Assembly: GCA_003645805.1 (NCBI GenBank)
Contig: QNCL01000003.1
Location: 1-38,660, forward strand
Length of the DNA stretch: 38,660 bases
Source of the DNA: Candidatus Omnitrophota bacterium
GTDB taxonomy: Bacteria > Omnitrophota > 4484-213
Reading direction: 5' to 3'
Under the pieces are notes generated by a model. The model saw nothing but the letters and a program-made list of their open reading frames with translations, was not told the DNA's origin and did not search any database. The position numbers and the translations under genes are program-made. Below, piece by piece: positions 1 through 8,511 of the stretch; within the stretch, counting starts at the first letter, position 1, and each line of letters starts with the position of its first letter.

Positions 1-107
1 CCATTGAGGCGGTAGAAAAGCAAGTAGAGATCGAGGCGAAGGAGATAGGCTCGGATATGCAGATTATTAAAAAAACGCTTGAAGGGTTAAAGGAGATCTG
101 GAGGTAA
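1..107 (+). CDS. C-terminal end of an unidentified protein (partial, ...IEAVEKQVEIEAKEIGSDMQIIKKTLEGLKEIWR)
   Basis: Open frame from base 3 to TAA at 105-107; followed at once by another RBS/ATG. Confidence 0.5.
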   Translation, partial: IEAVEKQVEIEAKEIGSDMQIIKKTLEGLKEIWR

Positions 108-110
108 AAG

Positions 111-185
111 ATGCCCAAAGATAGAAACAGAGGGAAGGATAAAGGGGGAAGGAAGAAGAAAAAGAAGGTAAGAAAAAAGAAGTAA
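111..185 (+). CDS. 24-aa extremely basic peptide MPKDRNRGKDKGGRKKKKKVRKKK
   Basis: ATG preceded by GGAGG (overlapping the upstream stop codon), TAA at 183-185; too short for the ORF track. Confidence 0.5.
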   Translation: MPKDRNRGKDKGGRKKKKKVRKKK

Positions 186-299
186 GGTTTTATCCTGAGT
201 TATCCGCAGTATTGTAAATGATTTTTGTCAATAACCTAAGTGGTAGAATTTTTTATTATTTCTGAGGAGGAAAATGTTAGTGTTTTATTGGAGGGAAAG

Positions 300-626
300 A
301 TGGAAAAGGTAGTAATGGAAGTGAAGGAGGAAGAGTTTGCTCAGAAGGTTCTTGATGCGGAGATACCCTTTTTAGTGGACTTCTGGGCACCGTGGTGTGG
401 TCCTTGTCAGGCGATAAGTCCAGTGATAGAAGAGATTGCTCGAAAGTATCAAGGCAAGATCGGAGTTTGTAAGGTGAATGTAGATGAAGCCCCTCAACTT
501 GCCTCCGAGTATGGAGTAATGAGTATTCCTACGCTGATGCTCTTCAAGGAAGGGAAGGTGGTGGATAAGATAATAGGAGCAGTGAGTAAAGGCACTATAG
601 AGTCAATGCTGGAGTCCGTGCTGTGA
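300..626 (+). CDS. trxA: Thioredoxin
   Basis: WAPWCGPC active site and thioredoxin fold sequence; start chosen at ATG 300 with GGAGG upstream rather than the track start at 240. Confidence 0.95.
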   Translation: MEKVVMEVKEEEFAQKVLDAEIPFLVDFWAPWCGPCQAISPVIEEIARKYQGKIGVCKVNVDEAPQLASEYGVMSIPTLMLFKEGKVVDKIIGAVSKGTIESMLESVL

Positions 627-1303
627 TTAAAGAAAGGGTAAAGAAGATACTCTCTCAACTCCCTGCAGATGTAGAGTTGGTTGCTGCGGCAAAGACAAGA
701 GGTGCGCAAGAGATTATTGAAGCAGTGAAGGCAGGAGTGAGGATTATTGGGGAGAACTATGTGCAGGAGACAGAGAGGGTGCAGAGGGAGATTAGAGAGC
801 GCAATCCAGAGATAGCAGATAGAATAGTTTGGCATTTTATTGGACATCTGCAAACAAACAAGGTGAAAAAAGCGATAGAGATGTTTGATATGATAGAGAC
901 TGTGGACTCATTGGAGATTGCCAGGGAGATCGAAAAAAGATGCGCTCACCTGAAAAGGGTAATGCCGATATTAGTGGAGGTAAACAGTGCAAGGGAGAGG
1001 CAGAAGTTTGGTGTTTTCCCCGAGAAGGTAGAGGAACTGGTAAGGAGGTTAGCAGAGTTAAGATATGTAAAAGTGATGGGGTTGATGACAATGGGTCCGC
1101 AGGGAGAAAGTGAGGAGATGCGTCTTTATTTCAGGGATACCAGAAGGATATTTGAGCGAATCAAAAGCAAAGGGATAAGAAATGTAGAGATGCGATACCT
1201 ATCAATGGGAATGAGCAATTCCTATCGGGTCGCTATAGAGGAAGGGGCAAATATCGTGCGTATAGGAACAGGGATATTCGGTGAAAGAAGCACTGCTTTA
1301 TGA
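623..1303 (+). CDS. yggS: YggS family pyridoxal phosphate homeostasis protein
   Basis: IGENYVQE, WHFIGHLQTNK, LSMGMSNSYRVAIEEGANIVRIGTGIFG motifs; GTG start overlapping the trxA stop. Confidence 0.92.
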   Translation: MIKERVKKILSQLPADVELVAAAKTRGAQEIIEAVKAGVRIIGENYVQETERVQREIRERNPEIADRIVWHFIGHLQTNKVKKAIEMFDMIETVDSLEIAREIEKRCAHLKRVMPILVEVNSARERQKFGVFPEKVEELVRRLAELRYVKVMGLMTMGPQGESEEMRLYFRDTRRIFERIKSKGIRNVEMRYLSMGMSNSYRVAIEEGANIVRIGTGIFGERSTAL

Positions 1304-2285
1304 GAAGTTAGATAACCACCGGGTGCGTTGCCAACTTTGCCACCATTTCTGTCTCATTCAGGAAGGCAAGAGAGGAGTTTGCAGGGTTCGCCAGAATATA
1401 AACGGAGTGCTTTATACCCTGGTCTATGGCAAAGTTATTGCTGCCCATATTGACCCGGTGGAGAAGAAGCCTTTGTTTCATTTCTTTCCCGGTTCTTTTG
1501 CCTATTCTATTGCTACCTTAGGATGCAATTTTCATTGTCAGTGGTGTCAAAACTGGGAGATTTCTCAGGCTTTTCCGGAGAAAGGAGGAGAGAAGATAGG
1601 GGCACAGGAGATCGTTGCCCTTGCTCAGGAAGGAGGATGTAGAAGTATTGCTTATACTTATACAGAGCCTACTATTTTCTTTGAATACAGTTATGATATT
1701 GCTCGTTTAGCCAAGAGAGCGGGTATGAGAAATCTCTATATTAGCAATGGGTATATGAGCAGAAGGATGCTGGAGATGCTCTCTCCTTATCTGGATGCAG
1801 TGAATATTGATCTGAAGTCTTTACGGGAGGAGGTCTATACACATTATATCGGGGGACATCTCCAACCTGTCTTGGAGAATCTGAGGCAGATGCGCAAGAT
1901 GGGGATATGGGTGGAGGTAACCACGCTGATTATCAGCGGGATAAATGATACTTCTGAAGAACTAAGGGAGATTGCCAGGTTTATTGTTAATGAGTTAGGA
2001 GAAGATACGCCCTGGCATCTAAGCCGTTTTTTCCCCGCTTATAAGATGAACAGAGAAATTACACCTCTTTCTTCTCTTGAGCGTGCAAGGGAGATAGGGC
2101 TAGAGTTGGGCTTGCGTTATGTCTATGAAGGGAATATCCCGGATGATGAGGCAGTCAATACATATTGTCCTAATTGCCAGAGGTTGCTTATCCGTCGGCA
2201 GGGGTTTAGCGTGATAGAGAACCTCATCCATAGAAGCGAGTGTCCTTACTGTCATTTTAAGATTGCAGGAGTGGGTTTAGGATGA
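1281..2285 (+). CDS. AmmeMemoRadiSam-system radical SAM enzyme (PflA-like)
   Basis: CQLCHHFC N-terminal Cys motif, GCNFHCQWCQNWEIS radical-SAM CxxxCxxC, C-terminal CPNCQ/CPYCH pair. Confidence 0.9.
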   Translation: MKEALLYEKLDNHRVRCQLCHHFCLIQEGKRGVCRVRQNINGVLYTLVYGKVIAAHIDPVEKKPLFHFFPGSFAYSIATLGCNFHCQWCQNWEISQAFPEKGGEKIGAQEIVALAQEGGCRSIAYTYTEPTIFFEYSYDIARLAKRAGMRNLYISNGYMSRRMLEMLSPYLDAVNIDLKSLREEVYTHYIGGHLQPVLENLRQMRKMGIWVEVTTLIISGINDTSEELREIARFIVNELGEDTPWHLSRFFPAYKMNREITPLSSLERAREIGLELGLRYVYEGNIPDDEAVNTYCPNCQRLLIRRQGFSVIENLIHRSECPYCHFKIAGVGLG

Positions 2286-3211
2286 GTGCCACTTATGAAC
2301 TGATTATTATTGGAGCAGGACCAGCAGGGTTAACTGCGGGAATATATGCTAAACGCGCAGGGTTAGATGTGCTTGTTATAGAGGATCCCTCTCTACCTTC
2401 ACAGGCTTTAAGTGCTACTCAGATAGAAAACTATCCTGGTTTTCCTCAGGGAATTAGTGGAAGAGAACTAATAGAGAGATTTAGGAAACAAGCAGAGGGA
2501 ATAGGAGTGGAGTTTAAAAAAGGGAAGGTATATAACCTTACTCTCCTTTCTTCGCAGAGATGGGAGGTAGAGAGTGAGGAGGGAAAAGCGAGAGGGATTG
2601 CCTTGATTATTGCCAGTGGAGCACATCCTAAGGAATTAGGAGTAAAGGGAGAGAGAGAGTTGAAGGGAAAAGGAGTTTCTTATTGCGCGATCTGTGATGG
2701 TAATTTTTTTAGGGAACAGGAGATAGTAGTAGTAGGAGGAGGAAATAGTGCTTTAGAGGCAAGTCTGTTTCTCTCCAAGATAGTTAAGAAGATTGTTTTA
2801 GTGCATCGGAGAGATGAACTGAGAGGAGTAAAGGTCTTGCAGAAGAGGGTATTTGCTAATAGGAAGATAAGCGTGTGCTGGAATTCTATAGTGGAGGAGA
2901 TCTTAGGCGAAGATAGGGTAGAGGGAGTGAGGGTGTTTAATCTCAGGAGTGGAGAAAAGCAAATAATCCCTTGCGCCGGGGTATTTATTCAGGTGGGTTC
3001 GGTTCCCAATACAGAGTTCGTAAAGGATGTGGTAGAGCGCGATAAGGAAGGATATATTATTACCGATGAGAAGATGTGCGCCTCCAGAGAGGGTATCTTT
3101 GCTTCCGGGGATTGTCGAAGCACCGCTTTAAGGCAGGTAATTACTGCCTGTGGAGATGGGGCGCTTGCGGTTGTTTCGGCTCAGCAGTATATACACCAAC
3201 AAAGGAGTTGA
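2282..3211 (+). CDS. trxB: Thioredoxin-disulfide reductase
   Basis: GAGPAGLTAGIYAKRAG FAD motif, CAICDG redox site, VVGGGNSALEASLFLSK NADPH motif. Confidence 0.95.
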   Translation: MSATYELIIIGAGPAGLTAGIYAKRAGLDVLVIEDPSLPSQALSATQIENYPGFPQGISGRELIERFRKQAEGIGVEFKKGKVYNLTLLSSQRWEVESEEGKARGIALIIASGAHPKELGVKGERELKGKGVSYCAICDGNFFREQEIVVVGGGNSALEASLFLSKIVKKIVLVHRRDELRGVKVLQKRVFANRKISVCWNSIVEEILGEDRVEGVRVFNLRSGEKQIIPCAGVFIQVGSVPNTEFVKDVVERDKEGYIITDEKMCASREGIFASGDCRSTALRQVITACGDGALAVVSAQQYIHQQRS

Positions 3212-3219
3212 ATAAAACA

Positions 3220-4482
3220 ATGACCCAGTTAGAGAAGGCTAAGAAGGGGGAGATAAGTGCTCAGATGCGCTGGGTAGCCCAGCAAGAGGGTGTTCCTCTT
3301 CAAAGACTGATGAAAGACATTGCTCAAGGCTGGACGGTCATCCCTGCTAACAGAAAACATTCACATATAAAGCCCATAGGAATTGGAAGAGGGCTAACAG
3401 TAAAGATAAATGCGAATATTGGTGCGTCTCCTTCAAATCTGAGTTTAGAAACAGAACTGAAAAAACTCAAGATAGCCATAGAGGCAAAGGCAGATACGAT
3501 AATGGACTTGAGCATTGCTCCTGATAAAGAGGATATTGATAGAATAAGAAGGACGATAATAGAGAGATGTTCTCTCCCTTTAGGCACAGTGCCTATATAC
3601 CAGGCAGTAGTTGAGGCAGGCGGAGCAGAGAGACTAAATATCCAGACCTATCTTAAGGTGCTCAGAAAGCACGCCGAGGAAGGAGTAGATTTTGTTACTG
3701 TGCATGCGGGGGTGAAAAGAAAGGCTCTGGAGTTGGTAGAAAGCAGATTGATGCCTGTGGTCTCGCGCGGAGGTTCGTTCCTTCTTTATTGGATGAAAAA
3801 AAACAGAAAAGAGAATTTCCTTTATGAGTATTTCAATGAGATTTTAGATATTGCCTATGAGTTTGATATGACTATTAGTTTGGGTGATGGGTTAAGGCCA
3901 GGGTGTATTGCAGATTCTACCGATAATGCCCAGTTGTATGAACTGAAAGTACTTGCAGAACTTGCTCAAAGAGCAAGAGAAAGAGGGGTGCAGGTGATTA
4001 TCGAGGGACCCGGACATATTCCCTTAAATGAGATAAAGAAGAATGTGGAGTTGGAGAAAGAGATATGTAAAGGCGCGCCGTTTTATGTCTTAGGACCTCT
4101 ACCTATTGATACTGCAGTAGGTTATGACCATATTGCCTGTGCAATAGGAGGAGCGTTAGCCGGCTACTGGGGAGCGGATTTCCTTTGCTATGTAACCCCA
4201 AAGGAACATATTGGTCTGCCAGAGATTGAGGATGTGCGCGAGGGAGTGGTGATAACTAAGATCGCCGCTGAGATTGCTGATCTTGCTCGTGGAGATAGAA
4301 GACAGAAAGAAAGAAATAAACAGATGTCTCTTGCACGCAAGAGTTTTGACTGGAAAAAGATGGCGGAGTATGCCATAGATAAACGAGGTTTTGAGCAAAT
4401 TCTCTCCTCTTCTCCTCGCCCAAAGGAGGGGGGATGTTCGATGTGTGGCAAGGAGTTCTGTGCACTTAAGGTTTACTCCTGA
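3220..4482 (+). CDS. thiC: Phosphomethylpyrimidine synthase ThiC
   Basis: MTQLEKAKKGEIS...ANIGASPSN..., EGPGHIPLNEI, GPLPIDTAVGYDHI, C-terminal CSMCGKEFC cluster motif; ATG at 3220, inside the longer ORF-track frame. Confidence 0.95.
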   Translation: MTQLEKAKKGEISAQMRWVAQQEGVPLQRLMKDIAQGWTVIPANRKHSHIKPIGIGRGLTVKINANIGASPSNLSLETELKKLKIAIEAKADTIMDLSIAPDKEDIDRIRRTIIERCSLPLGTVPIYQAVVEAGGAERLNIQTYLKVLRKHAEEGVDFVTVHAGVKRKALELVESRLMPVVSRGGSFLLYWMKKNRKENFLYEYFNEILDIAYEFDMTISLGDGLRPGCIADSTDNAQLYELKVLAELAQRARERGVQVIIEGPGHIPLNEIKKNVELEKEICKGAPFYVLGPLPIDTAVGYDHIACAIGGALAGYWGADFLCYVTPKEHIGLPEIEDVREGVVITKIAAEIADLARGDRRQKERNKQMSLARKSFDWKKMAEYAIDKRGFEQILSSSPRPKEGGCSMCGKEFCALKVYS

Positions 4483-4494
4483 GGAGATGAACCG

Positions 4495-5049
4495 ATGGTA
4501 AAGTCGGATAAGTGGATTAGAAAGATGGCAAGGGAATTTGGGTTGATAGAGCCTTTTAATGAAAAACTGATAAGCAAAGGGAGGATTTCCTATGGTCTTT
4601 CTTCCTATGGTTATGATATTCGTCTGGATAATCGGTTTAAGATGTTCATCCCGCAGAATGAGGAGAGCCTTGATCCTAAAAAGATCAAACATAGTTTATT
4701 TCGGGATGTTGTTGCCCAGGTTTGCCTTATTCCTCCTCATTCCTTTTTGTTAGCCCGTTCAATGGAGTATATTCGAATCCCCCGCAATATTCTTGGACTT
4801 TGTGTAGGCAAATCTACTTATACCCGTTGTGGAATAATTGTCAATGTCACCCCTTTAGAGCCAATGTGGGAGGGTTATTTGACCATAGAGATTTCCAACA
4901 ATAGTTCTCTTCCTGCAAAACTCTATGCGGGAGAGGGGATTGCTCAGATTATCTTCCTGGAGGCAAATGAACCTTGTGAGGTTTCTTATGCAGATAGAGA
5001 AGGGAAATATCATCAGCAGAAGGAGATAACCATAGCAAAGGTTAAATAG
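4495..5049 (+). CDS. dcd: dCTP deaminase
   Basis: SYGLSSYGYDIRL, GKSTYTRCGIIVNVTPLEPMWEG motifs. Confidence 0.93.
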   Translation: MVKSDKWIRKMAREFGLIEPFNEKLISKGRISYGLSSYGYDIRLDNRFKMFIPQNEESLDPKKIKHSLFRDVVAQVCLIPPHSFLLARSMEYIRIPRNILGLCVGKSTYTRCGIIVNVTPLEPMWEGYLTIEISNNSSLPAKLYAGEGIAQIIFLEANEPCEVSYADREGKYHQQKEITIAKVK

Positions 5050-5051
5050 CA

Positions 5052-6626
5052 ATGGAAGGGAAGGCAAAGAAGAACTATCTGGTTTTTGCTCGCAAGTATC
5101 GCCCTCAGCGTTTTGAGGAGATCATCGGGCAGGAGCATATTGCCCGGAGTCTAAGAAATGCTATCTCAAACAGGCGAATTGCTCACGCTTACCTCTTTGC
5201 CGGTGCGCGGGGAATAGGAAAGACAAGCACAGCGCGGATATTAGCCAAAGCCTTAAACTGCCTTAATGGTCCTACCCCTGATCCCTGCCAGAAGTGTGTT
5301 TTTTGTCGCGAGATAACCCAAGGGATTAGTATGGATGTGATAGAGATTGATGCTGCCTCCAATCGTGGAATTGAGGAGATTCGCAGTTTGCGAGAGAATG
5401 TGAAGTTTGCCCCCGCGCAAGGAAGGTTTAAGATATATATCGTGGATGAGGTGCATATGCTTACCCCTGAGGCTTTCAATGCTCTGCTGAAGACCTTAGA
5501 GGAGCCTCCGGGGCATATAAAATTTATCTTTGCCACCACCCAGCCCGAGAGGATTCCCACCACCATTCTCTCTCGTTGTCAGCGATTTGATTTCCGAAGG
5601 ATAAGCACACAGAAGATAGTAGAGCAATTGGAGAGAATTAGCAGAGAAGAAAAGGTAGAGGTGGAAGAAGGGGCTTTGTTTGCCATTGCCAGATTTGCTG
5701 AAGGAAGTATGCGTGATGCGGAATCTATCCTGGATCAAGTTGTTAGTTTCGGTGAAGGGAAGATAAAGGAGGAGGATGTTCACCTTCTTTTAGGGACGAT
5801 AGGGCAGGATTGCTTATTTGAATTTACTCAAACAATCGTGGAAAAAGAAATAGAGAAGGGGTTGAGTATTTTGGATAGGATAATAAAAGAAGGGAAGGAA
5901 ATAGAGCAATTTATGAAGGAACTTAGCGAGCACTTTCGTAATCTGATAATTGCCAAGGAGGGATTGTTTAATCTGATAGAACTTTCTGAGGAGAGAAAGA
6001 GCGGTATTGTTGAGCAAAGCAAAAGGTTTAGTTTAAGCGAACTCTTCTACATCTTAACTGCTATTAGCCATACCCGACAGATGATACGAACTTGCCTGGA
6101 TAAAAGGGTGTGGCTGGAGTTTTTCTTTCTTAAGATGGTAAACAGGGATAGTTTTCTCTCTTTAGAAGAGATCTTGAAGAGGCTCAGAACTCTGAAAGGA
6201 GAGGAGGGGGCAGGAGGAGATAAAGAGAAGGTGAGTGAGGAAAAAGAAAGGGAGGTAAAGAAGGATGAGATAAAGAAAGATAAGGATTGCTTTTTAGGAG
6301 AGTTAAAAGAGATATGGAAAGAGTGCGTGGAGGATGTGGGGAAGGAAAGGATGTCTCTGGCTACCTTTTTGGAAAAAGGAAAACTACTTTCTGTGGAGGG
6401 GAGTAAAGCAAAGATTGGTTTTCCCGCAGATTTCTCCTTCTATTACCAGAATCTGCAAAGAGAAGAGAATAGGCGAATAGTGGAGAAGGTAATAAGTAGG
6501 AGGTTGAACAGAGAGGCAAAGGTAGAGTTCCTGTTGATGGAAGAGAAGGAATCAAGTAAGAGCGAATCTCTGCCTTCCTCAGTAAAGAAGGCGATGGAGA
6601 TATTTGGAGGCAAGATACTGAAATAG
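5052..6626 (+). CDS. dnaX: DNA polymerase III subunit gamma/tau
   Basis: ARKYRPQRFEEIIGQEHI, GARGIGKTSTARILAKALNC, CxxC zinc module, DEVHMLTPEAFNALLKTLEEPP. Confidence 0.95.
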   Translation: MEGKAKKNYLVFARKYRPQRFEEIIGQEHIARSLRNAISNRRIAHAYLFAGARGIGKTSTARILAKALNCLNGPTPDPCQKCVFCREITQGISMDVIEIDAASNRGIEEIRSLRENVKFAPAQGRFKIYIVDEVHMLTPEAFNALLKTLEEPPGHIKFIFATTQPERIPTTILSRCQRFDFRRISTQKIVEQLERISREEKVEVEEGALFAIARFAEGSMRDAESILDQVVSFGEGKIKEEDVHLLLGTIGQDCLFEFTQTIVEKEIEKGLSILDRIIKEGKEIEQFMKELSEHFRNLIIAKEGLFNLIELSEERKSGIVEQSKRFSLSELFYILTAISHTRQMIRTCLDKRVWLEFFFLKMVNRDSFLSLEEILKRLRTLKGEEGAGGDKEKVSEEKEREVKKDEIKKDKDCFLGELKEIWKECVEDVGKERMSLATFLEKGKLLSVEGSKAKIGFPADFSFYYQNLQREENRRIVEKVISRRLNREAKVEFLLMEEKESSKSESLPSSVKKAMEIFGGKILK

Positions 6627-6628
6627 CA

Positions 6629-7222
6629 ATGTATCCTCAACCTTTAGAAAACCTGATTACAGAACTGAAAAAGATGCCAGGGGTGGGGAGACGTTCTGCA
6701 GAGAGGATAGCCTTTTATATCCTTAAGATGCCTCCTGAGGAAATGCTTAAGTTAATCTCCTCTATCCAGAGAGCAAAGAAGGGTTTATTTTACTGCCGTA
6801 TATGCAATAGCCTTTCCGAGAAAGAGGTGTGTTCTATTTGTGATAATCCCAATCGTTCTTCTACAACCGTCTGTATAGTAGAGAACCCACAGGATATGGA
6901 AGCAATAGAGAGGACCGGAGTATATAAAGGACTTTACTATGTCTTAGGAGGAGCAATCTCTCCCCTTAAAGGAATTACCCCTCAGGATTTGAAGATAGAA
7001 AAACTCTTTTCCCTTCTGCGTTCAGGAAAGGTAAGGGAGGTGATTATTGCTACCAATTTTACTCCTGAGGGTGAGAACACCGCTCTTTTTCTTAATCAGA
7101 GGATAAGGGAACTAAATCTCAGGATAAAGATTACTCGACTATCTTTAGGTATCCCCTTAGGAAGCAGTTTAGAATATCTGGATGAAACAACCGTTGCTAA
7201 AGCAATAGAATTGCGTAGATGA
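6629..7222 (+). CDS. recR: Recombination mediator protein RecR
   Basis: LPGVGRRSAERIAF-type HhH, C4 zinc finger CRICNSLSEKEVCSIC, Toprim. Confidence 0.95.
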   Translation: MYPQPLENLITELKKMPGVGRRSAERIAFYILKMPPEEMLKLISSIQRAKKGLFYCRICNSLSEKEVCSICDNPNRSSTTVCIVENPQDMEAIERTGVYKGLYYVLGGAISPLKGITPQDLKIEKLFSLLRSGKVREVIIATNFTPEGENTALFLNQRIRELNLRIKITRLSLGIPLGSSLEYLDETTVAKAIELRR

Positions 7223-7252
7223 GAAAAAGGATTTATACTTACTTCACCCATA

Positions 7253-7273
7253 TTTCCACCCCAGGGGTGGAAA
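7253..7273. repeat. Perfect palindrome TTTCCACCCC-A-GGGGTGGAAA, copy 1
   Basis: 10-bp arms with a 1-nt centre; identical copy at 8399-8419 (22 nt shared including the preceding A). Confidence 0.85.
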
Positions 7274-7368
7274 ATTAGAAAATTAAACCAACAAATTTTT
7301 GCTTGACAAAAAGGGAGCGGTACAGAGGCGTGGTTGGTAATCCGTAATATCGCGTTAATATAAGTAAA

Positions 7369-8448
7369 GTGAAAATCCTCGTTACCCGGATGGGAAACAT
7401 TGGAGACATGCTTTTTATTACCCCTCTTCTTGCGGCTATCAAGGCGATTATCCCTCAGAGCCAAATATATATCCTTTCCCCGAAATATAGTAAGGAAGTA
7501 CTGGAGGGGAATCCAGATGTAGATTATCTGTTTACTTTCTACACCAAGACAAAAAGGCTCAGGAATAAGGTGCACAATATGTTGCTTTTCAACCGACTGA
7601 AGAAGATTTATTTTGACCTCCTGTTTTGTTTGGATATGGATGAAAATGTCATATCTTTTCTGAGAAGGCTACCACGGGTAAAGACTTGGGTAGGATTTCG
7701 TAAGCCTGCGAATGTAATGAGAGCATTGAAAGGAGATATGCACGCGGCGGATAACTATCTCTTTCTTTTGAAAGAACTTTTTCCATCGATCAATATTGAA
7801 CCGCACAGGAAAAGGTTTTCTTTCTTTGTGCCTCAGCGGCAAAAGGAAAAGACCAAATTGTTTTTGGTTCGACATAGATTATCTGATCCTGTTTTAATCT
7901 GTCCCTGTACAAGCGAGTTCAAACCCTCGAGGTTATGGCCTACTAAAAATTGGATTTCTTTTATCCAACGCTTACTTAAAGAGACAAATATTCCTGTCAT
8001 TGTCGTATCCAAGAGTAAGAAAGAGAAACCCATCCCCGAACTTTATAGATGTTTTCGCAAAAGGGTCTATTTTTGGTATGGTAAATCCCTTACAGAGACG
8101 GTCGCTCTTATGGCTCTGGCAAAGGCTATTGTCTGTTTGGATAGTGGAACTCTTCATCTTGCGACGGCTGTTTCCACTGGGAAGGTTATTTCTCTTTTTG
8201 GTCCCTCAAACTCTGTCCATACCGGGCCGTATCCTGAGGATGTTTCCCAATGGAAAGTGGTTCGCGACCTCTCTTGTCAGATAGGACCATGCAACACTTT
8301 CCCAAGGGAAAAGATTCCTCAAGAGTGTCTTTATGCAGAATTCACACCTTGTATGGAACGGATAAGTGTGGAGAGTGTATGGAGGGCTTTGCTGGGCATT
8401 TCCACCCCAGGGGTGGAAAGTTCGCCTTTGGAAAAAGAGAGGGGCTAA
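7369..8448 (+). CDS. Glycosyltransferase family 9 (heptosyltransferase-like)
   Basis: ILVTRMGNIGDMLFITPLLAAIK N-terminus, DSGTLHLATAVSTGKVISLFGPSNSVHTGPY; GTG start. Confidence 0.88.
   Translation: MKILVTRMGNIGDMLFITPLLAAIKAIIPQSQIYILSPKYSKEVLEGNPDVDYLFTFYTKTKRLRNKVHNMLLFNRLKKIYFDLLFCLDMDENVISFLRRLPRVKTWVGFRKPANVMRALKGDMHAADNYLFLLKELFPSINIEPHRKRFSFFVPQRQKEKTKLFLVRHRLSDPVLICPCTSEFKPSRLWPTKNWISFIQRLLKETNIPVIVVSKSKKEKPIPELYRCFRKRVYFWYGKSLTETVALMALAKAIVCLDSGTLHLATAVSTGKVISLFGPSNSVHTGPYPEDVSQWKVVRDLSCQIGPCNTFPREKIPQECLYAEFTPCMERISVESVWRALLGISTPGVESSPLEKERG
8399..8419. repeat. Perfect palindrome TTTCCACCCC-A-GGGGTGGAAA, copy 2 (inside the GT9 3' end)
   Basis: Identical to 7253-7273. Confidence 0.85.
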
Positions 8449-8466
8449 CATAAGGTAGAAGGAAAA

Positions 8467-8494
8467 TTGACTTTTTTAGAAAACTTGCTATTAT
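8467..8494 (+). promoter_or_regulatory. Putative sigma70-type promoter for the coiled-coil gene
   Basis: TTGACT (8467-8472), 16-bp spacer, TATTAT (8489-8494), 17 nt upstream of ATG 8512. Confidence 0.5.
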
Positions 8495-8511
8495 ATTAGA
8501 AAAATGGGAGG

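Noticed and set aside
240-299. Longer trxA start at 240
   Set aside because: The N-terminal extension is not thioredoxin-like, whereas ATG 300 has a good RBS and gives a standard-length protein.
494-853. Minus-strand ORFs throughout (e.g. 494-853, 16081-16659, 17040-17609, 23081-23605, 31962-32417, 36287-36787)
   Set aside because: Low-complexity Ser/Leu-rich translations antisense to well-identified + strand genes; no RBS or family motifs.
3212-3219. TPP riboswitch upstream of thiC
   Set aside because: Only 8 nt separate trxB from thiC; no room for or sign of a THI element.
6230-6385. Programmed -1 frameshift in dnaX (E. coli-like A AAA AAG)
   Set aside because: The A-runs present (e.g. 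GAA AAA GAA, GAA AAA GGA) are not in the canonical slippery phase, and no obvious stimulatory hairpin was seen.
7253-7273. First palindrome as a recR transcription terminator
   Set aside because: Followed by AAAATTAG rather than a T-tract, and an identical copy lies in a coding region.
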